A stretch of DNA of 64,000 nucleotides, taken from NCBI GenBank assembly GCA_963705355.1, contig OY970070.1, forward strand, positions 1,798,001 through 1,862,000. Direction: 5' to 3'. Under the pieces are notes generated by a model that worked only from the letters and a program-made list of their open reading frames with translations, had not been told where the DNA came from and searched no databases. The DNA is from COMBO-56-21 sp963705355 (GTDB taxonomy: Archaea; Thermoplasmatota; Thermoplasmata; UBA10834). Position numbers and translations under genes: made by a program. Position 1 is the stretch's first letter. Each line of letters starts with the position of its first letter. This document shows, piece by piece, positions 42,393 through 51,420 of this stretch.

Positions 42393-44249
42393 ATGCAGAC
42401 AGGAAACATAGAGCGCAGGGAGAGCACAGATTTCAAGAGGATTGCTAGACTAGCACTCTTTGTTAGTCTGTCCCTCACGGCAGTTTGCTCTGTGGTAGTC
42501 GCAGTGACACCCAGAGCGTCCGGGTACGAGATATCGGTCTACGCAGCATTCCCAGCCTACTTCTGGTATCTTCTTTGTGCGGCCATCATTGTCGGACTGT
42601 GTGTTTTGGTGAGGGGACACATCATTGCCAACGGCCAGGGATTTGATAGATACCAAGCTATGAGCATCGTTGCGATACTGATACCGACCTCCGTGATTCT
42701 TCTGATGCCCATCATTAGAGGATACCCGATGTATGGTCGGTGGGATGTACTTTCTCACATCGGATGGACCAAGGATATTCTGGTCAATCACTTCATCAGC
42801 AAGGATGACCTGTATCCTACAGAGCATATCCTGGCCGCAACGGCATGTATGTTGTCTCAAATGCCAACCCCCACCTTGACTGAGACATTTCCCCAACTAT
42901 TTTGGATGCTCTTTGTCATGTTCTTTTATGTTCTGGCAAGAGGGCTCCTTCTTCGCAGGCTAGAGTTAGGGGTCGCTTTGGCGCTATCATTGGTGCCGGT
43001 CTTCAATGTCTCCAATTCTCAGGTGATTTCTCCCGTGCTTCTTGCACCAAATGCGCAGTCGTTCTTTCTAATGCCACTTGTCATTTTTTCCTATTTTAGA
43101 TCAATTGGCTCCGGATGTAGAAAGCGCTTCGCCATCAGCTTAGTCATTTTGCTTTTGTGTATTGCTTTCTTTCACCCTCTTACGGTCATCCTGCTGATTG
43201 TTGTCTTCGGGGTGACTCAGCTGTCGATTGCGCGAGGCAGATCAACCGGGCGGCGCGGGGAACCATTGGTCCTTAACCGCTCCAGTACTGGAATCCTGAT
43301 TGCGTTGGTCGTTTTCTTCGCTTGGCAGTCTTATTCGATACTTTTGACCAGGAGTCTGGTTTCGGTCTATAATTCAGTTCTTGACCGAGGGTTGGGTTCG
43401 GGACTAAGCCTGTACTCCGCTCTGGTCAATACAACGCATCCATCTCTCTCTGATCTTCTTGATTTCGTTGTTCGCGTATACGGATCTTTCATATTGCTGG
43501 GTCTGCTGTCGCTCGCCACCGTATTGTTCCTGGTCAGAGCCAGAAAAGTTGACTCCATTCGTCTCACATTATCGTTATCGTTCCTCTTGCTCTCAATATT
43601 GTCTCTGGTTGTCCTATCGGTCTCATTTCCGATGCCGTTTGGTAGAGTGTTCGCATTTGTCACATTCTTCTCATTCCTACTGATCCCAAACCTATTTGCC
43701 GAAGAAACCCGAATTGCCTGGCTTAGGAACGTGAAGGGGACGAAGCTCCTTCGAGTTGCATCAATCTATGCTCTTGTTGCGATTCTAGTACTCATCTCGA
43801 TATTTGGTCTGTATCCCTCTCCTCGCGTTAGGAGTGCAAATGATCAGGTTACATCTGCCGAGCTTTCCGGCATGTCGTCATTCTTTGATGTGCGCGATGG
43901 CAACCTGCGGATAGTCGAACTAGGTCTTTCTCAATTGACGTTCTATGATGAAATCTACGGAATGAGCTCTTCGCGGAAGAATCTTGACTATGGTTCTGCA
44001 GTGCAGCCTCCTGACCATTTCTCGTATAACGTTAGTAGCTCCTTCGGCAAGTCCTATGCGACGCCTCGATACCTACTGACCTCTGAGTCAGGAAGAAGTT
44101 ACTATCCTCTTGTGTACCCGGAATATGAAGGCAATTGGAGATTTTCCCCTTCGGATATTGCAAAGCTCAGATTAGATTCGAGCGTAAACGAATTCCTCGA
44201 TAATGGTAACCTCGAACTGTACATTGTCTATCCCACTGCATCGAAATAA
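42393..44249 (+). CDS. Multi-spanning membrane protein, GT-C-like or polymerase
   Basis: A 618-residue protein with about 12 hydrophobic helices and a C-terminal, probably extracytoplasmic, domain of about 140 residues ending LYIVYPTASK. The first external loop contains GYPMYGRWDVLSHIGWTKDI, an acidic loop resembling GT-C glycosyltransferases that use polyprenyl-phosphate sugars. The protein at 52641 has a similar loop and layout. Oligosaccharide polymerase or ligase is the alternative. No family can be named with certainty. Confidence 0.75.
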   Translation: MQTGNIERRESTDFKRIARLALFVSLSLTAVCSVVVAVTPRASGYEISVYAAFPAYFWYLLCAAIIVGLCVLVRGHIIANGQGFDRYQAMSIVAILIPTSVILLMPIIRGYPMYGRWDVLSHIGWTKDILVNHFISKDDLYPTEHILAATACMLSQMPTPTLTETFPQLFWMLFVMFFYVLARGLLLRRLELGVALALSLVPVFNVSNSQVISPVLLAPNAQSFFLMPLVIFSYFRSIGSGCRKRFAISLVILLLCIAFFHPLTVILLIVVFGVTQLSIARGRSTGRRGEPLVLNRSSTGILIALVVFFAWQSYSILLTRSLVSVYNSVLDRGLGSGLSLYSALVNTTHPSLSDLLDFVVRVYGSFILLGLLSLATVLFLVRARKVDSIRLTLSLSFLLLSILSLVVLSVSFPMPFGRVFAFVTFFSFLLIPNLFAEETRIAWLRNVKGTKLLRVASIYALVAILVLISIFGLYPSPRVRSANDQVTSAELSGMSSFFDVRDGNLRIVELGLSQLTFYDEIYGMSSSRKNLDYGSAVQPPDHFSYNVSSSFGKSYATPRYLLTSESGRSYYPLVYPEYEGNWRFSPSDIAKLRLDSSVNEFLDNGNLELYIVYPTASK

Positions 44250-44386
44250 CCCTCGATGCCTTGCAATTTATCGAACAGCCTCATTTATTGGAAGACTCTT
44301 CGTATTCTTATCGTACCTTGAGCTCTCGCGAGGGGCCTCCCAAACTACGCGCAACGTTGCAGAGAAAGGAGTTAGAAACAAGCGTT

Positions 44387-45505
44387 TCATTTGAGAATTG
44401 CATCAAGAACAACGCTCCAGTCTTCAACCTTTTTCTGGAAGTTGTATTCTCGAACGATTGTGCCATGGGCGTTATCAATGATTTCAGAAATTCTTGGATA
44501 GGCTAGCGCCCGCTTGATGCTGTCGGCTAAGCCTGCAGGGGACGTGTCTTTCATGAGGAATCCAGTCTCGCAATCCTTTATGACATCTGGCACTCCACCC
44601 ACAGGCGTCGCTAGAACCGGTGTGCCACAAGCCATTCCTTCCAACATCGCATTTGGCAAACCTTCAGTGTGCGAAGGCAAGACGAGCAGTCTCATTCTGT
44701 TTAGGAAAAGAGGTACGAAGCTGTGAGGTTGCCATCCCAGTATTTCTACGCATTCTTCAAGATCGTTATCCTTGATATAGCAATTGAGAACCGGACGCAA
44801 AGGACCATCTCCTATTACCAGAAGCCTCACACAGAGTCCATTCGCTTGCAATCGCTTCACTGCTTGAACGAGATCGAGGATGCCCTTCTCTTCACTGAGC
44901 CTTCCAAGATAGCCGATGATGTCATCTCTGTCTACGAAATCTGTTAGTATCTTGAATGCGGTCAAGTCTTGACAATGAGAATTGGCAAGAAGGATTTTGC
45001 TCTCGAATCTCTGTAGACCGAAATACTCTATGCAAGCTGGGGTATACGCGATTATTCTGTTCGAGATCATAAAACTGATCTTCTCCAACGCAGCAATCAG
45101 GGCCATCACGAAGGTGTTCTTCTGTTTCGTTTTCAAGCTCTTCGACGCGGAGCCAGTAGTAATCAATACCGTTCTTATGCCAATGAGTCTGGATATCCCG
45201 ATCGGGATTATCAAATCAGTCCCTATGTGAAAAAGCGCAACATCAATTCTCTTTGAGTTCGCCATTATCATCTTTGTCACTCGCACTTGTGAACGAACGT
45301 ACTTAGCAACTCTGGTGAGAAATGATTCCAATCCTCCGACTCGAGACTCCGACTGTAGATCTGGTTGCTCGACGCGGAGATCATTGAACGAGGTATCTGT
45401 GACTAAATAGAGTTCAGAGGCAATTGCCTTCAATATTGGAATTAGTTGTGTGCTGACTCCGATGTCCTCCGTTCGAGGTATTCGAGCAATAATCGCTATC
45501 CTCAT
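44387..45505 (-). CDS. Glycosyltransferase family 4
   Basis: A 372-residue GT-B glycosyltransferase. The N-terminal domain starts MRIAIIARIPRTEDIGVSTQ; the donor domain has DDIIGYLGRLSEEKGILDLV, VRLLVIGDGPLRPVL and the E-x7-E motif in PSHTEGLPNAMLEGMACGTP. It is immediately upstream-adjacent to the GT2 at 45506 (no spacing), in one operon. Sugar unknown. Confidence 0.93.
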   Translation of the reverse strand: MRIAIIARIPRTEDIGVSTQLIPILKAIASELYLVTDTSFNDLRVEQPDLQSESRVGGLESFLTRVAKYVRSQVRVTKMIMANSKRIDVALFHIGTDLIIPIGISRLIGIRTVLITTGSASKSLKTKQKNTFVMALIAALEKISFMISNRIIAYTPACIEYFGLQRFESKILLANSHCQDLTAFKILTDFVDRDDIIGYLGRLSEEKGILDLVQAVKRLQANGLCVRLLVIGDGPLRPVLNCYIKDNDLEECVEILGWQPHSFVPLFLNRMRLLVLPSHTEGLPNAMLEGMACGTPVLATPVGGVPDVIKDCETGFLMKDTSPAGLADSIKRALAYPRISEIIDNAHGTIVREYNFQKKVEDWSVVLDAILK

Positions 45506-46408
45506 CTAATCCTCCAAATGTAAGAGAGCATATCTAATCGCAGCTCTTGGTCTGACGTTCCAGTAGTAGTTCCTGATTTCTTCATCTCCGATCTTCTCGC
45601 TTCTCTCCATGAAGGATTTCACGTACCCGAGGAAGAAAGCCAGACCTCTGTAGTGAGGTTCTTGTACGGTGAAATGGATCATGTTCATTAGGACTAGAAC
45701 AGGGTGTGCATTCATGTAATACCAAGATCTCCCTTTCTTCTCATACCCCGCCCACAATCCTCCTGCGCTAGACGTGGCTCTCATTTGAACTGCAACTATT
45801 GATCGGAATTGCCTTACTTCATATCCTCGGACTATGGCTTTTGCGTTTGAGACTGCATCTGGCGGAGCAGAACAAAGCATGTAACCTCCGGTCTCAAAGA
45901 AGCATTCCTTGCTCCATAGTCGACCGGTCCCCCGAGGGGACGTATTGTCTGTAACCTCGGGAACAAGCTGTCCGTTCTTCTCGTAGTGCAAGCTGCCACT
46001 TGCAATGCCGAGTCTTTTGTTATTTCGGAATCTGCCTATGAGCTCCTCGAAATACCGTGGTTCAACGACCGTGTCTGCATCTACTAATCCAATAAAACCG
46101 TAGTTGATGTTGCTCTTCTGAGAATAGCCGACTGCGAAGTCAAAGCCCTTCTTACATACAGTGGCGTAGTGAAGATTAATATCTCTTGGGTGTTCAGGTA
46201 ATCTGATGCTCATGATCCAATTCTGTTGATTCCTGAGATATTCAATCACTTCGGGTGTCTTGTCTTTGCTTCCGTCGTCTACGATAACCCACAATCTTGG
46301 TGTTATCGTTTGGTTGAGTATCCCTCTTGCCACGCCGAGTATGCTCTGTTCTTCATCTTTGGCGGGTGTTACCAGGATATAGCCTTCATGAGCTATTTGA
46401 TGGCTCAT
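45506..46408 (-). CDS. Glycosyltransferase family 2
   Basis: A 300-residue GT-A protein with YILVTPAKDEEQSILGVARG, LWVIVDDGSKDKTPEVI and FIGLVDADTVVEPRYFEEL (DAD metal site), then SPRGTGRLWSKECFFETGGY. The C-terminal part holds a weakly hydrophobic stretch around HPVLVLMNMIHF. Start ATG overlaps the stop of a small upstream ORF as AATGA, indicating coupling to something upstream. Likely adds one sugar to the glycan. Confidence 0.9.
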   Translation of the reverse strand: MSHQIAHEGYILVTPAKDEEQSILGVARGILNQTITPRLWVIVDDGSKDKTPEVIEYLRNQQNWIMSIRLPEHPRDINLHYATVCKKGFDFAVGYSQKSNINYGFIGLVDADTVVEPRYFEELIGRFRNNKRLGIASGSLHYEKNGQLVPEVTDNTSPRGTGRLWSKECFFETGGYMLCSAPPDAVSNAKAIVRGYEVRQFRSIVAVQMRATSSAGGLWAGYEKKGRSWYYMNAHPVLVLMNMIHFTVQEPHYRGLAFFLGYVKSFMERSEKIGDEEIRNYYWNVRPRAAIRYALLHLED

Positions 46409-46726
46409 TTTCGTTGCCCCTTGTCGTGCTGTTGAAGAGCCATTGGTGTCCTTTTGCGAGTCATTAGGTATTGCAGCTTCATAGTTCTATTTGTTCCGTT
46501 CATGCAAAACAATAGCATCATCCTATTCAGAAGTTGCAGTCTGTCGTGCATTGAAGCCGCAATCATTTGCAGAGCTGCAGGCAGGTTCAATCATCGTTTT
46601 CGATTTGGAACATTCTGCTTTCCAGGACTCTAGCATTTGGCATTGAACGTTTCAGATAGAGGAGTATGATTACATACTCCAAACGAATAATGCTCTTGAG
46701 AGGGGGTGTCGATTTCCTTGTTGGTT
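46409..46726 (-). other. Remnant region with small coupled ORF
   Basis: About 320 bp without a complete gene. On the minus strand an ORF at 46405-46590 (61 codons from TTG) ends in a TGA that overlaps the next ATG, the usual sign of a real upstream gene, yet it has no recognisable domain and is preceded by stops. Another short stretch near 46600-46700 (VIILLYLKRSMPNARVLE) also reads like coding sequence. Probably the worn-down 3' part of a deleted gene. Confidence 0.4.
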
Positions 46727-47167
46727 CTAGAGTCTCCTATACACTATATGGAGTTCAGACTTGGGCGTACAATGTCTAGTATTCTGGTAAATAAGGTGGC
46801 ATCCAGAGCCATGAGTTTGCAGCACGACAGGTTTCCCTGTCCCTCTCGCTAACTTCGTCGCAAGTTCATTCTGGTGGGGTCTCAGACCATGTAGATGAAT
46901 CAAATCATAATCGTTGATGTTGTTCTTCAGCCATGGTTTCATCGAAGGCGAAACAAGGTACAGTCTGGCGTTCGCAATACAGTGAAAGGAGACGACTTCA
47001 ACTCCTTTGCTTCGGATATTCCTCGCATAGTCGTCGCCTAAATGAGAGTCTGTTGTCAGGATGGCAACGGTGTGGCCTCTAGACGATTTCTTGTGAGAAC
47101 ACGTATGGGAATGTGGAGGCCCTCCTCGTCGTGGTGTAAGAAACATCACTACGTGGAGTATTTTCAA
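46727..47167 (-). pseudogene. GT4 glycosyltransferase, truncated and frameshifted
   Basis: Starting with TTG directly after the DUF362 stop, the product opens MKILHVVMFLTPRRGGPPHS and continues GHTVAILTTD, IHLHGLRPHQNEL and PVVLQTHGSG, the N-terminal half of a GT4 enzyme, then stops at 146 residues with no donor domain. Between the GGPP and RGH motifs the expected helix is scrambled (HTCSHKKSS), whereas another frame there reads TFPYVFSQEIV, so two small compensating indels are likely. This is a decayed gene. Confidence 0.75.
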
Positions 47168-48169
47168 TCAGACTTCATCTCCTGGCTTCACAATCTTTCT
47201 CCTATGTGTCCGTCTTGTAAGTCTATAGATGGGTTTCGTTGCGGATGAATCGAACACGATTTTCGAAAGCAATCTACTCTTGAAGGTAAGTGCACCAAGC
47301 CTGTCCACTATTGTAGGTTCTATGCGGAACTTCTGCTGGAAGACTGAGAGATCTTCAAGGACATGGATGTCGCCTATGTTGCATGGACCAAGGCCCTCAT
47401 TTGCTGCAATCATAATGTGTTTGATTCTTGCCGGGTCGAATCCCATTAGTCTGCAGGCCGTTGCATCTGTCGCTACAGGATTATCGCCTAGCATAATGAC
47501 TCCAACTTTCACAGGGGCTCCGTCCATTGGTCCGTGTATGTTGAGTCCGTATATCCCATCAATTAGGGCAAACCTCAGGTGTATTGATTTTGCTATCAGT
47601 GTGAGTTTCTCCCCGAGATTCTTGTGATCTAGTAGCCTTAGCGTGTCCGGATTGCATCCCCATAGATTCTTGATTGACAGAGAGACCTTTGTCACTGCAT
47701 GGACCTTCAGAACAGGGAGGGAGATGGATTCATCTGCATTGAGGAGTTCCTTTCCTATAGTGACTGTGATTGTTTTCCCGTTGATTCTTTCTGTCACTCT
47801 GGACCTTTCCATCTGCGAAATATTGACCATGGTCGTTCCGGTACGTCTGCAGATGTCCGGTATGCCATGGTTTGTCAGAGCATATTCAGCAGTATAGGAC
47901 CCGTAGCCTCCATCTGCTTCTCCTATCAGGACCTCAGAAGCCCGATCCTTCAGTACTGCGAGGGTGGCTTCGATGACACTCCCGTGTGTCGTTACTCCAG
48001 GTTTGAAGAAGGGCAGTGTAAAATTTGGCTTGACAAAGACTCTCGAATCGCTCTTGATGTAGTCTCTCCACTGCAACCTCTCAAATGCGGCTCTTATGTC
48101 TGCTTCGAGAGTTTCCTGCTGGTGCTTGAATGCTGTTACTGTTGCTTTTCTCGCCAAGATACACCTCAA
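47168..48169 (-). CDS. DUF362 domain protein
   Basis: A 333-residue protein of the DUF362 family, with VFVKPNFTLPFFKPGVTTHG, VLIGEADGGYGSYTAEYAL, SLPVLKVHAVTKVSLSIKNL and a C-terminal GDNPVATDATACRLMGFDP. Members are often ferredoxin-linked or found in glycan and natural-product loci; the biochemical role is not established. It has no CxxC iron-sulfur cluster domain, so it is the short form. It sits between glycosyltransferases in one operon, suggesting involvement in lipid-linked sugar chemistry. Confidence 0.85.
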   Translation of the reverse strand: MRCILARKATVTAFKHQQETLEADIRAAFERLQWRDYIKSDSRVFVKPNFTLPFFKPGVTTHGSVIEATLAVLKDRASEVLIGEADGGYGSYTAEYALTNHGIPDICRRTGTTMVNISQMERSRVTERINGKTITVTIGKELLNADESISLPVLKVHAVTKVSLSIKNLWGCNPDTLRLLDHKNLGEKLTLIAKSIHLRFALIDGIYGLNIHGPMDGAPVKVGVIMLGDNPVATDATACRLMGFDPARIKHIMIAANEGLGPCNIGDIHVLEDLSVFQQKFRIEPTIVDRLGALTFKSRLLSKIVFDSSATKPIYRLTRRTHRRKIVKPGDEV

Positions 48170-48175
48170 TGGTTC

Positions 48176-49381
48176 TCAACGCATCTGCTCGATTAGGTGA
48201 ATCAACTTTTCCTCAAAATCGCTCACCACAATATCCCAGCTGCTAGGCTCAACGAACTTCCTCGCCTTTATTCCTTCGCTCTGAATCCTGTTGCTCTCTT
48301 CCAGTTCCTCCGCTAGCTTCAACACTCCTTCTGGCTTGTCAACGTACAGGACACCGTTGTCCTCCCCGAATTCCCTGACAAGGCCTGGAAGTCTGGTGGC
48401 AATAACCGGTCTCCCTGCAGCCATGTACTCGTACATCTTGATTGGGACTATGTTCGCCATGATGTCGTGGCGAAGGGCGGGAAGTATGCATATGTCTGAA
48501 GCCAGGACGTATCTCGGCAGATCGGAGTAGTCTCTCCAGCCCTCCAACACAACGATGCTTTCCATGCCGTTCTGGGAGACCATTTCGCGAACTTCATTCG
48601 ATATTTCCCCCTCGCCAACAATCAGCAATTTGATGTTGGAATTCTTCCAGCGAGGTTTGGAGAGTTCTGCCACGATCTCTCTCAATCCCGAGAAGGAGTA
48701 CAACCATCCCATGAAGAAAAGGACAACATCACGCTCGGAGAAACCGTGCACGGCTCTAACCGATTGTGGAACGTCCTGAGGAACCGCGTCATAGCAGTCC
48801 AGGTCAACGCCAGCCCTTATGACTTCCGTCCTGGTTCTTCTTGCTCCCATAGCAATCGTGTAGTCTCTTAGTCCTTCGTTGATGGAAACGACTTTGTCGG
48901 ATCCTTTCATGTTCAGACTCTCAACCGTTTTTGCCAAATTCTGCAGAAACTCAATTGGCACTAGTCTGTGAAGCTCATCTATTACATAATACAGAAATGG
49001 TATGTTTCTTTCCCTTGCCAGCCTTCTTGCTATGAACGCATTCAAGATGCCGAACCCCACAATCACATCAGGTTTGAATTCGTCGAGTTGACGTCTGATT
49101 TCTATCGTGTGTGTGAAGAGTAAAGAGAAATAATCCATCAATACGACTCTTATGATTGGAGGTCTGATTACCGTCACTTCTCCGTTGTCGGTCGCCTTCC
49201 TTACATGCTCGAACACAGTTCTCGTTGAGATTCCAAAAGAGCGTCCTTTCTGTCTCCATTGGATCTCAAAATCAATGACTCGGATCTCGTGTCCTCTTAC
49301 GGAAAGCCTTTCCATCAAATGGTGGCTCTGATGCGGCCCCTTCTCCAGCCAATCCGATTCCTGGACGACTAGTATTCGCAT
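48176..49381 (-). CDS. Glycosyltransferase family 4
   Basis: A 401-residue GT-B protein. The N-terminal part has LEKGPHQSHHLMERLSVRGH; the donor domain shows VVLFFMGWLYSFSGLREIVA, KLLIVGEGEISNEV and KMYEYMAAGRPVIATRLPGL, in which the first Glu of the usual E-x7-E is replaced (IVPIKMYEYMAAG) as in the GT4 subgroup related to WbuB. It is followed at 6 nt by the DUF362 gene and preceded by the SDR pair. Confidence 0.92.
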   Translation of the reverse strand: MRILVVQESDWLEKGPHQSHHLMERLSVRGHEIRVIDFEIQWRQKGRSFGISTRTVFEHVRKATDNGEVTVIRPPIIRVVLMDYFSLLFTHTIEIRRQLDEFKPDVIVGFGILNAFIARRLARERNIPFLYYVIDELHRLVPIEFLQNLAKTVESLNMKGSDKVVSINEGLRDYTIAMGARRTRTEVIRAGVDLDCYDAVPQDVPQSVRAVHGFSERDVVLFFMGWLYSFSGLREIVAELSKPRWKNSNIKLLIVGEGEISNEVREMVSQNGMESIVVLEGWRDYSDLPRYVLASDICILPALRHDIMANIVPIKMYEYMAAGRPVIATRLPGLVREFGEDNGVLYVDKPEGVLKLAEELEESNRIQSEGIKARKFVEPSSWDIVVSDFEEKLIHLIEQMR

Positions 49382-49390
49382 AGCGCTTTC

Positions 49391-50389
49391 CTAGAACTCC
49401 GCACTACGCTTTATGTCTTCCCAGTTCTGCCTGAACCAGGCGTGAGTCTGTTTCAGTCCATCCTTGAACTCCATGTTGGGTTCGTACTTCAAAATCGTCC
49501 TCGCCTTCTCTATCGACGACACTAACCTATTCTTCTTGTCCCAGTTCCTTTTCTCCTTGAAGACCGTCTTGGTCTTGTTCCCTGAAATCTCATTGACCCA
49601 CTTGGCCAAGTCCTTTATTCTGATCTCCCGGCCAGTTCCGAGGTTGATGGCCTCACCGACAGCTTCGTCATAGTGCACCATCGCCAACAGGCCATTTACG
49701 ATATCCCCCACATAGGTGAAATCCCTCGTCTCCTCGCCAGTGCCCGTGATCGGAAGAGGCTTCTTATTCATCGCCCAGAAGAGGAAGTTGGGGATGACGT
49801 TCCTGTACTTCCCCGGCACCTCCCCTGGCCCGTATGAGTTGAAGAACCTCGCGTTTACAATGGGTAAGTCGTACAGGTTGTGGAAGTAGTTCGTGTACAG
49901 CTCACCTAGCATCTTCGTGACCTGATATGGCGTGTAGAGCATCATCGACACAGTCTCTTCCCGGAATGGGATCTGGCAACCTGCACCGTAGATGCCGCAT
50001 CCAGAGGAAGCATAGACGAACCGCTCCACACCGACCAAATGCGCGTGCTCGAGGACCTTCAGAGTGCCCATGCCGTTGACCATCAGGTCAGTCTCGGGGT
50101 TGTCCACGGAGTTCTGGTTCGCGAAGTGCGCTGCTAGATGGTAGACAATCTCGGGCCTACCTTTGAACGCCCACTTCAGCTTCTCCTCGTCTAGAATATC
50201 TCCTTTGATGAATTGTATCTTCGGCCCTCTTGGTACGTTCCACTCGTACGAGGAGGAGAGGTCATCGAGTATCACGATCTTCTTCGTGTCCAGCTCGTCT
50301 AGTTTCCTGACAAGGTTGCCACCGATCGCCCCGGCCCCTCCTGTGACGAGAACCGTCTTCCCCTTAAACGACTTGTTGACCTCTTCCAC
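49391..50389 (-). CDS. NAD-dependent epimerase/dehydratase (SDR)
   Basis: A 332-residue extended SDR with VLVTGGAGAIGGNLVRKLDE, FVYASSGCGIYGAGCQ and YTPYQVTKMLGE, where YQVTK is the YxxxK site. NARFFNSYGPGEVPGKYR and FTYVGDIVNGLLAM are typical of nucleotide-sugar epimerases and UDP-glucuronate decarboxylase-like enzymes. The exact reaction is undetermined. It is paired with the related SDR at 50394 with a 4-nt gap. Confidence 0.9.
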   Translation of the reverse strand: MEEVNKSFKGKTVLVTGGAGAIGGNLVRKLDELDTKKIVILDDLSSSYEWNVPRGPKIQFIKGDILDEEKLKWAFKGRPEIVYHLAAHFANQNSVDNPETDLMVNGMGTLKVLEHAHLVGVERFVYASSGCGIYGAGCQIPFREETVSMMLYTPYQVTKMLGELYTNYFHNLYDLPIVNARFFNSYGPGEVPGKYRNVIPNFLFWAMNKKPLPITGTGEETRDFTYVGDIVNGLLAMVHYDEAVGEAINLGTGREIRIKDLAKWVNEISGNKTKTVFKEKRNWDKKNRLVSSIEKARTILKYEPNMEFKDGLKQTHAWFRQNWEDIKRSAEF

Positions 50390-50393
50390 CAGA

Positions 50394-51341
50394 TCACCGC
50401 AGTCTGTAATACCACCGCATCCACTCGACGGTCTTCTTGATGCCTTCTTCGGGCGGAACTTTCGGGTCGTGTTTCAGGTCTTTGATGGCTTTCGAAAAGT
50501 CCATGCGCTTTACCTTGGTCGTATGTGGCTCGGCCTTCTTGTAGGTCACGAGGGAATCGTCAACTCCAACCGCCTTCAGAACAAGGTCTGAATACTCCTT
50601 GATGTCCCTCTCCCACTCCGGCCTTCCGCCGACATTATAGACCTCTCCAGGCTTGAAGTTGTCAAGAATGTTGGCCCATGTCCTGCACGAGTCCTCGACG
50701 TAGTCGATAATCCTCTTGTGGCCCTTGTAGACAACGAACGGCTTCTTGTGGAGTGCGTGGTAGATGAATTTAGGTATGAATCCTCTGTAGGGGGTGTACT
50801 CCTCATGTGGGCCGTAGCTGTTAACGGGCCTGGTTCTTACAGTCTCTGTGCCGAACATCTTTGCCGAGTTGAGGCACATCAGTTCGCCGGCCCATTTCGA
50901 GATTGCATAGTCGTTCATCTGGTATGAGTCCTTAATCGGGTTCGTCTCCATGACGGACTCGACCATCTTTCCTTCATAGTCGCCGTAGACCTCCGCAGAC
51001 GAGAAGAATACCATTCGGAACTTCAGCTCTTCCTGGAGCCGAAGCATATGCTTCGTGCCAATCACATTCGTTGCCCAGAGGTTCTCATAGTAGTCCTCGC
51101 CATTCCATCTGCCATACTCAGCTGCCAGATGATAAACGTAATCGAATTTCCGACCATCGAAAACCTTCCTTAACTGTCTATAGTTTCTAACATCCGCACG
51201 CATGTATCGATCTCTGTCCGTGTGGTAGAGGTCGATCGCTAGGACGTCGTGGCCGCGCTTCTCCAATTCCTCCACGAGATTGGTTCCGATGAACCCCGCA
51301 CCGCCCGTAACGAGCACTTTTTGCGTCTGCATCCGACTCAA
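50394..51341 (-). CDS. NAD-dependent epimerase/dehydratase (SDR)
   Basis: A 315-residue extended SDR with VLVTGGAGFIGTNLVEELEK, FFSSAEVYGDYEGK, YAISKWAGELM (YxxxK) and RPVNSYGPHEEY. The loop KDSYQMNDYAISK is distinctive. Together with the SDR downstream it may carry out two consecutive steps, for instance dehydration then epimerisation, on one nucleotide sugar; this is inference. Confidence 0.9.
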   Translation of the reverse strand: MSRMQTQKVLVTGGAGFIGTNLVEELEKRGHDVLAIDLYHTDRDRYMRADVRNYRQLRKVFDGRKFDYVYHLAAEYGRWNGEDYYENLWATNVIGTKHMLRLQEELKFRMVFFSSAEVYGDYEGKMVESVMETNPIKDSYQMNDYAISKWAGELMCLNSAKMFGTETVRTRPVNSYGPHEEYTPYRGFIPKFIYHALHKKPFVVYKGHKRIIDYVEDSCRTWANILDNFKPGEVYNVGGRPEWERDIKEYSDLVLKAVGVDDSLVTYKKAEPHTTKVKRMDFSKAIKDLKHDPKVPPEEGIKKTVEWMRWYYRLR

Positions 51342-51420
51342 CCTGTTGATTGGTGATTATCGACACTGCTCATATCGTTTTTGAAACATCATGCCTCATT
51401 CACTGGCTCAAGGAGAGAGA

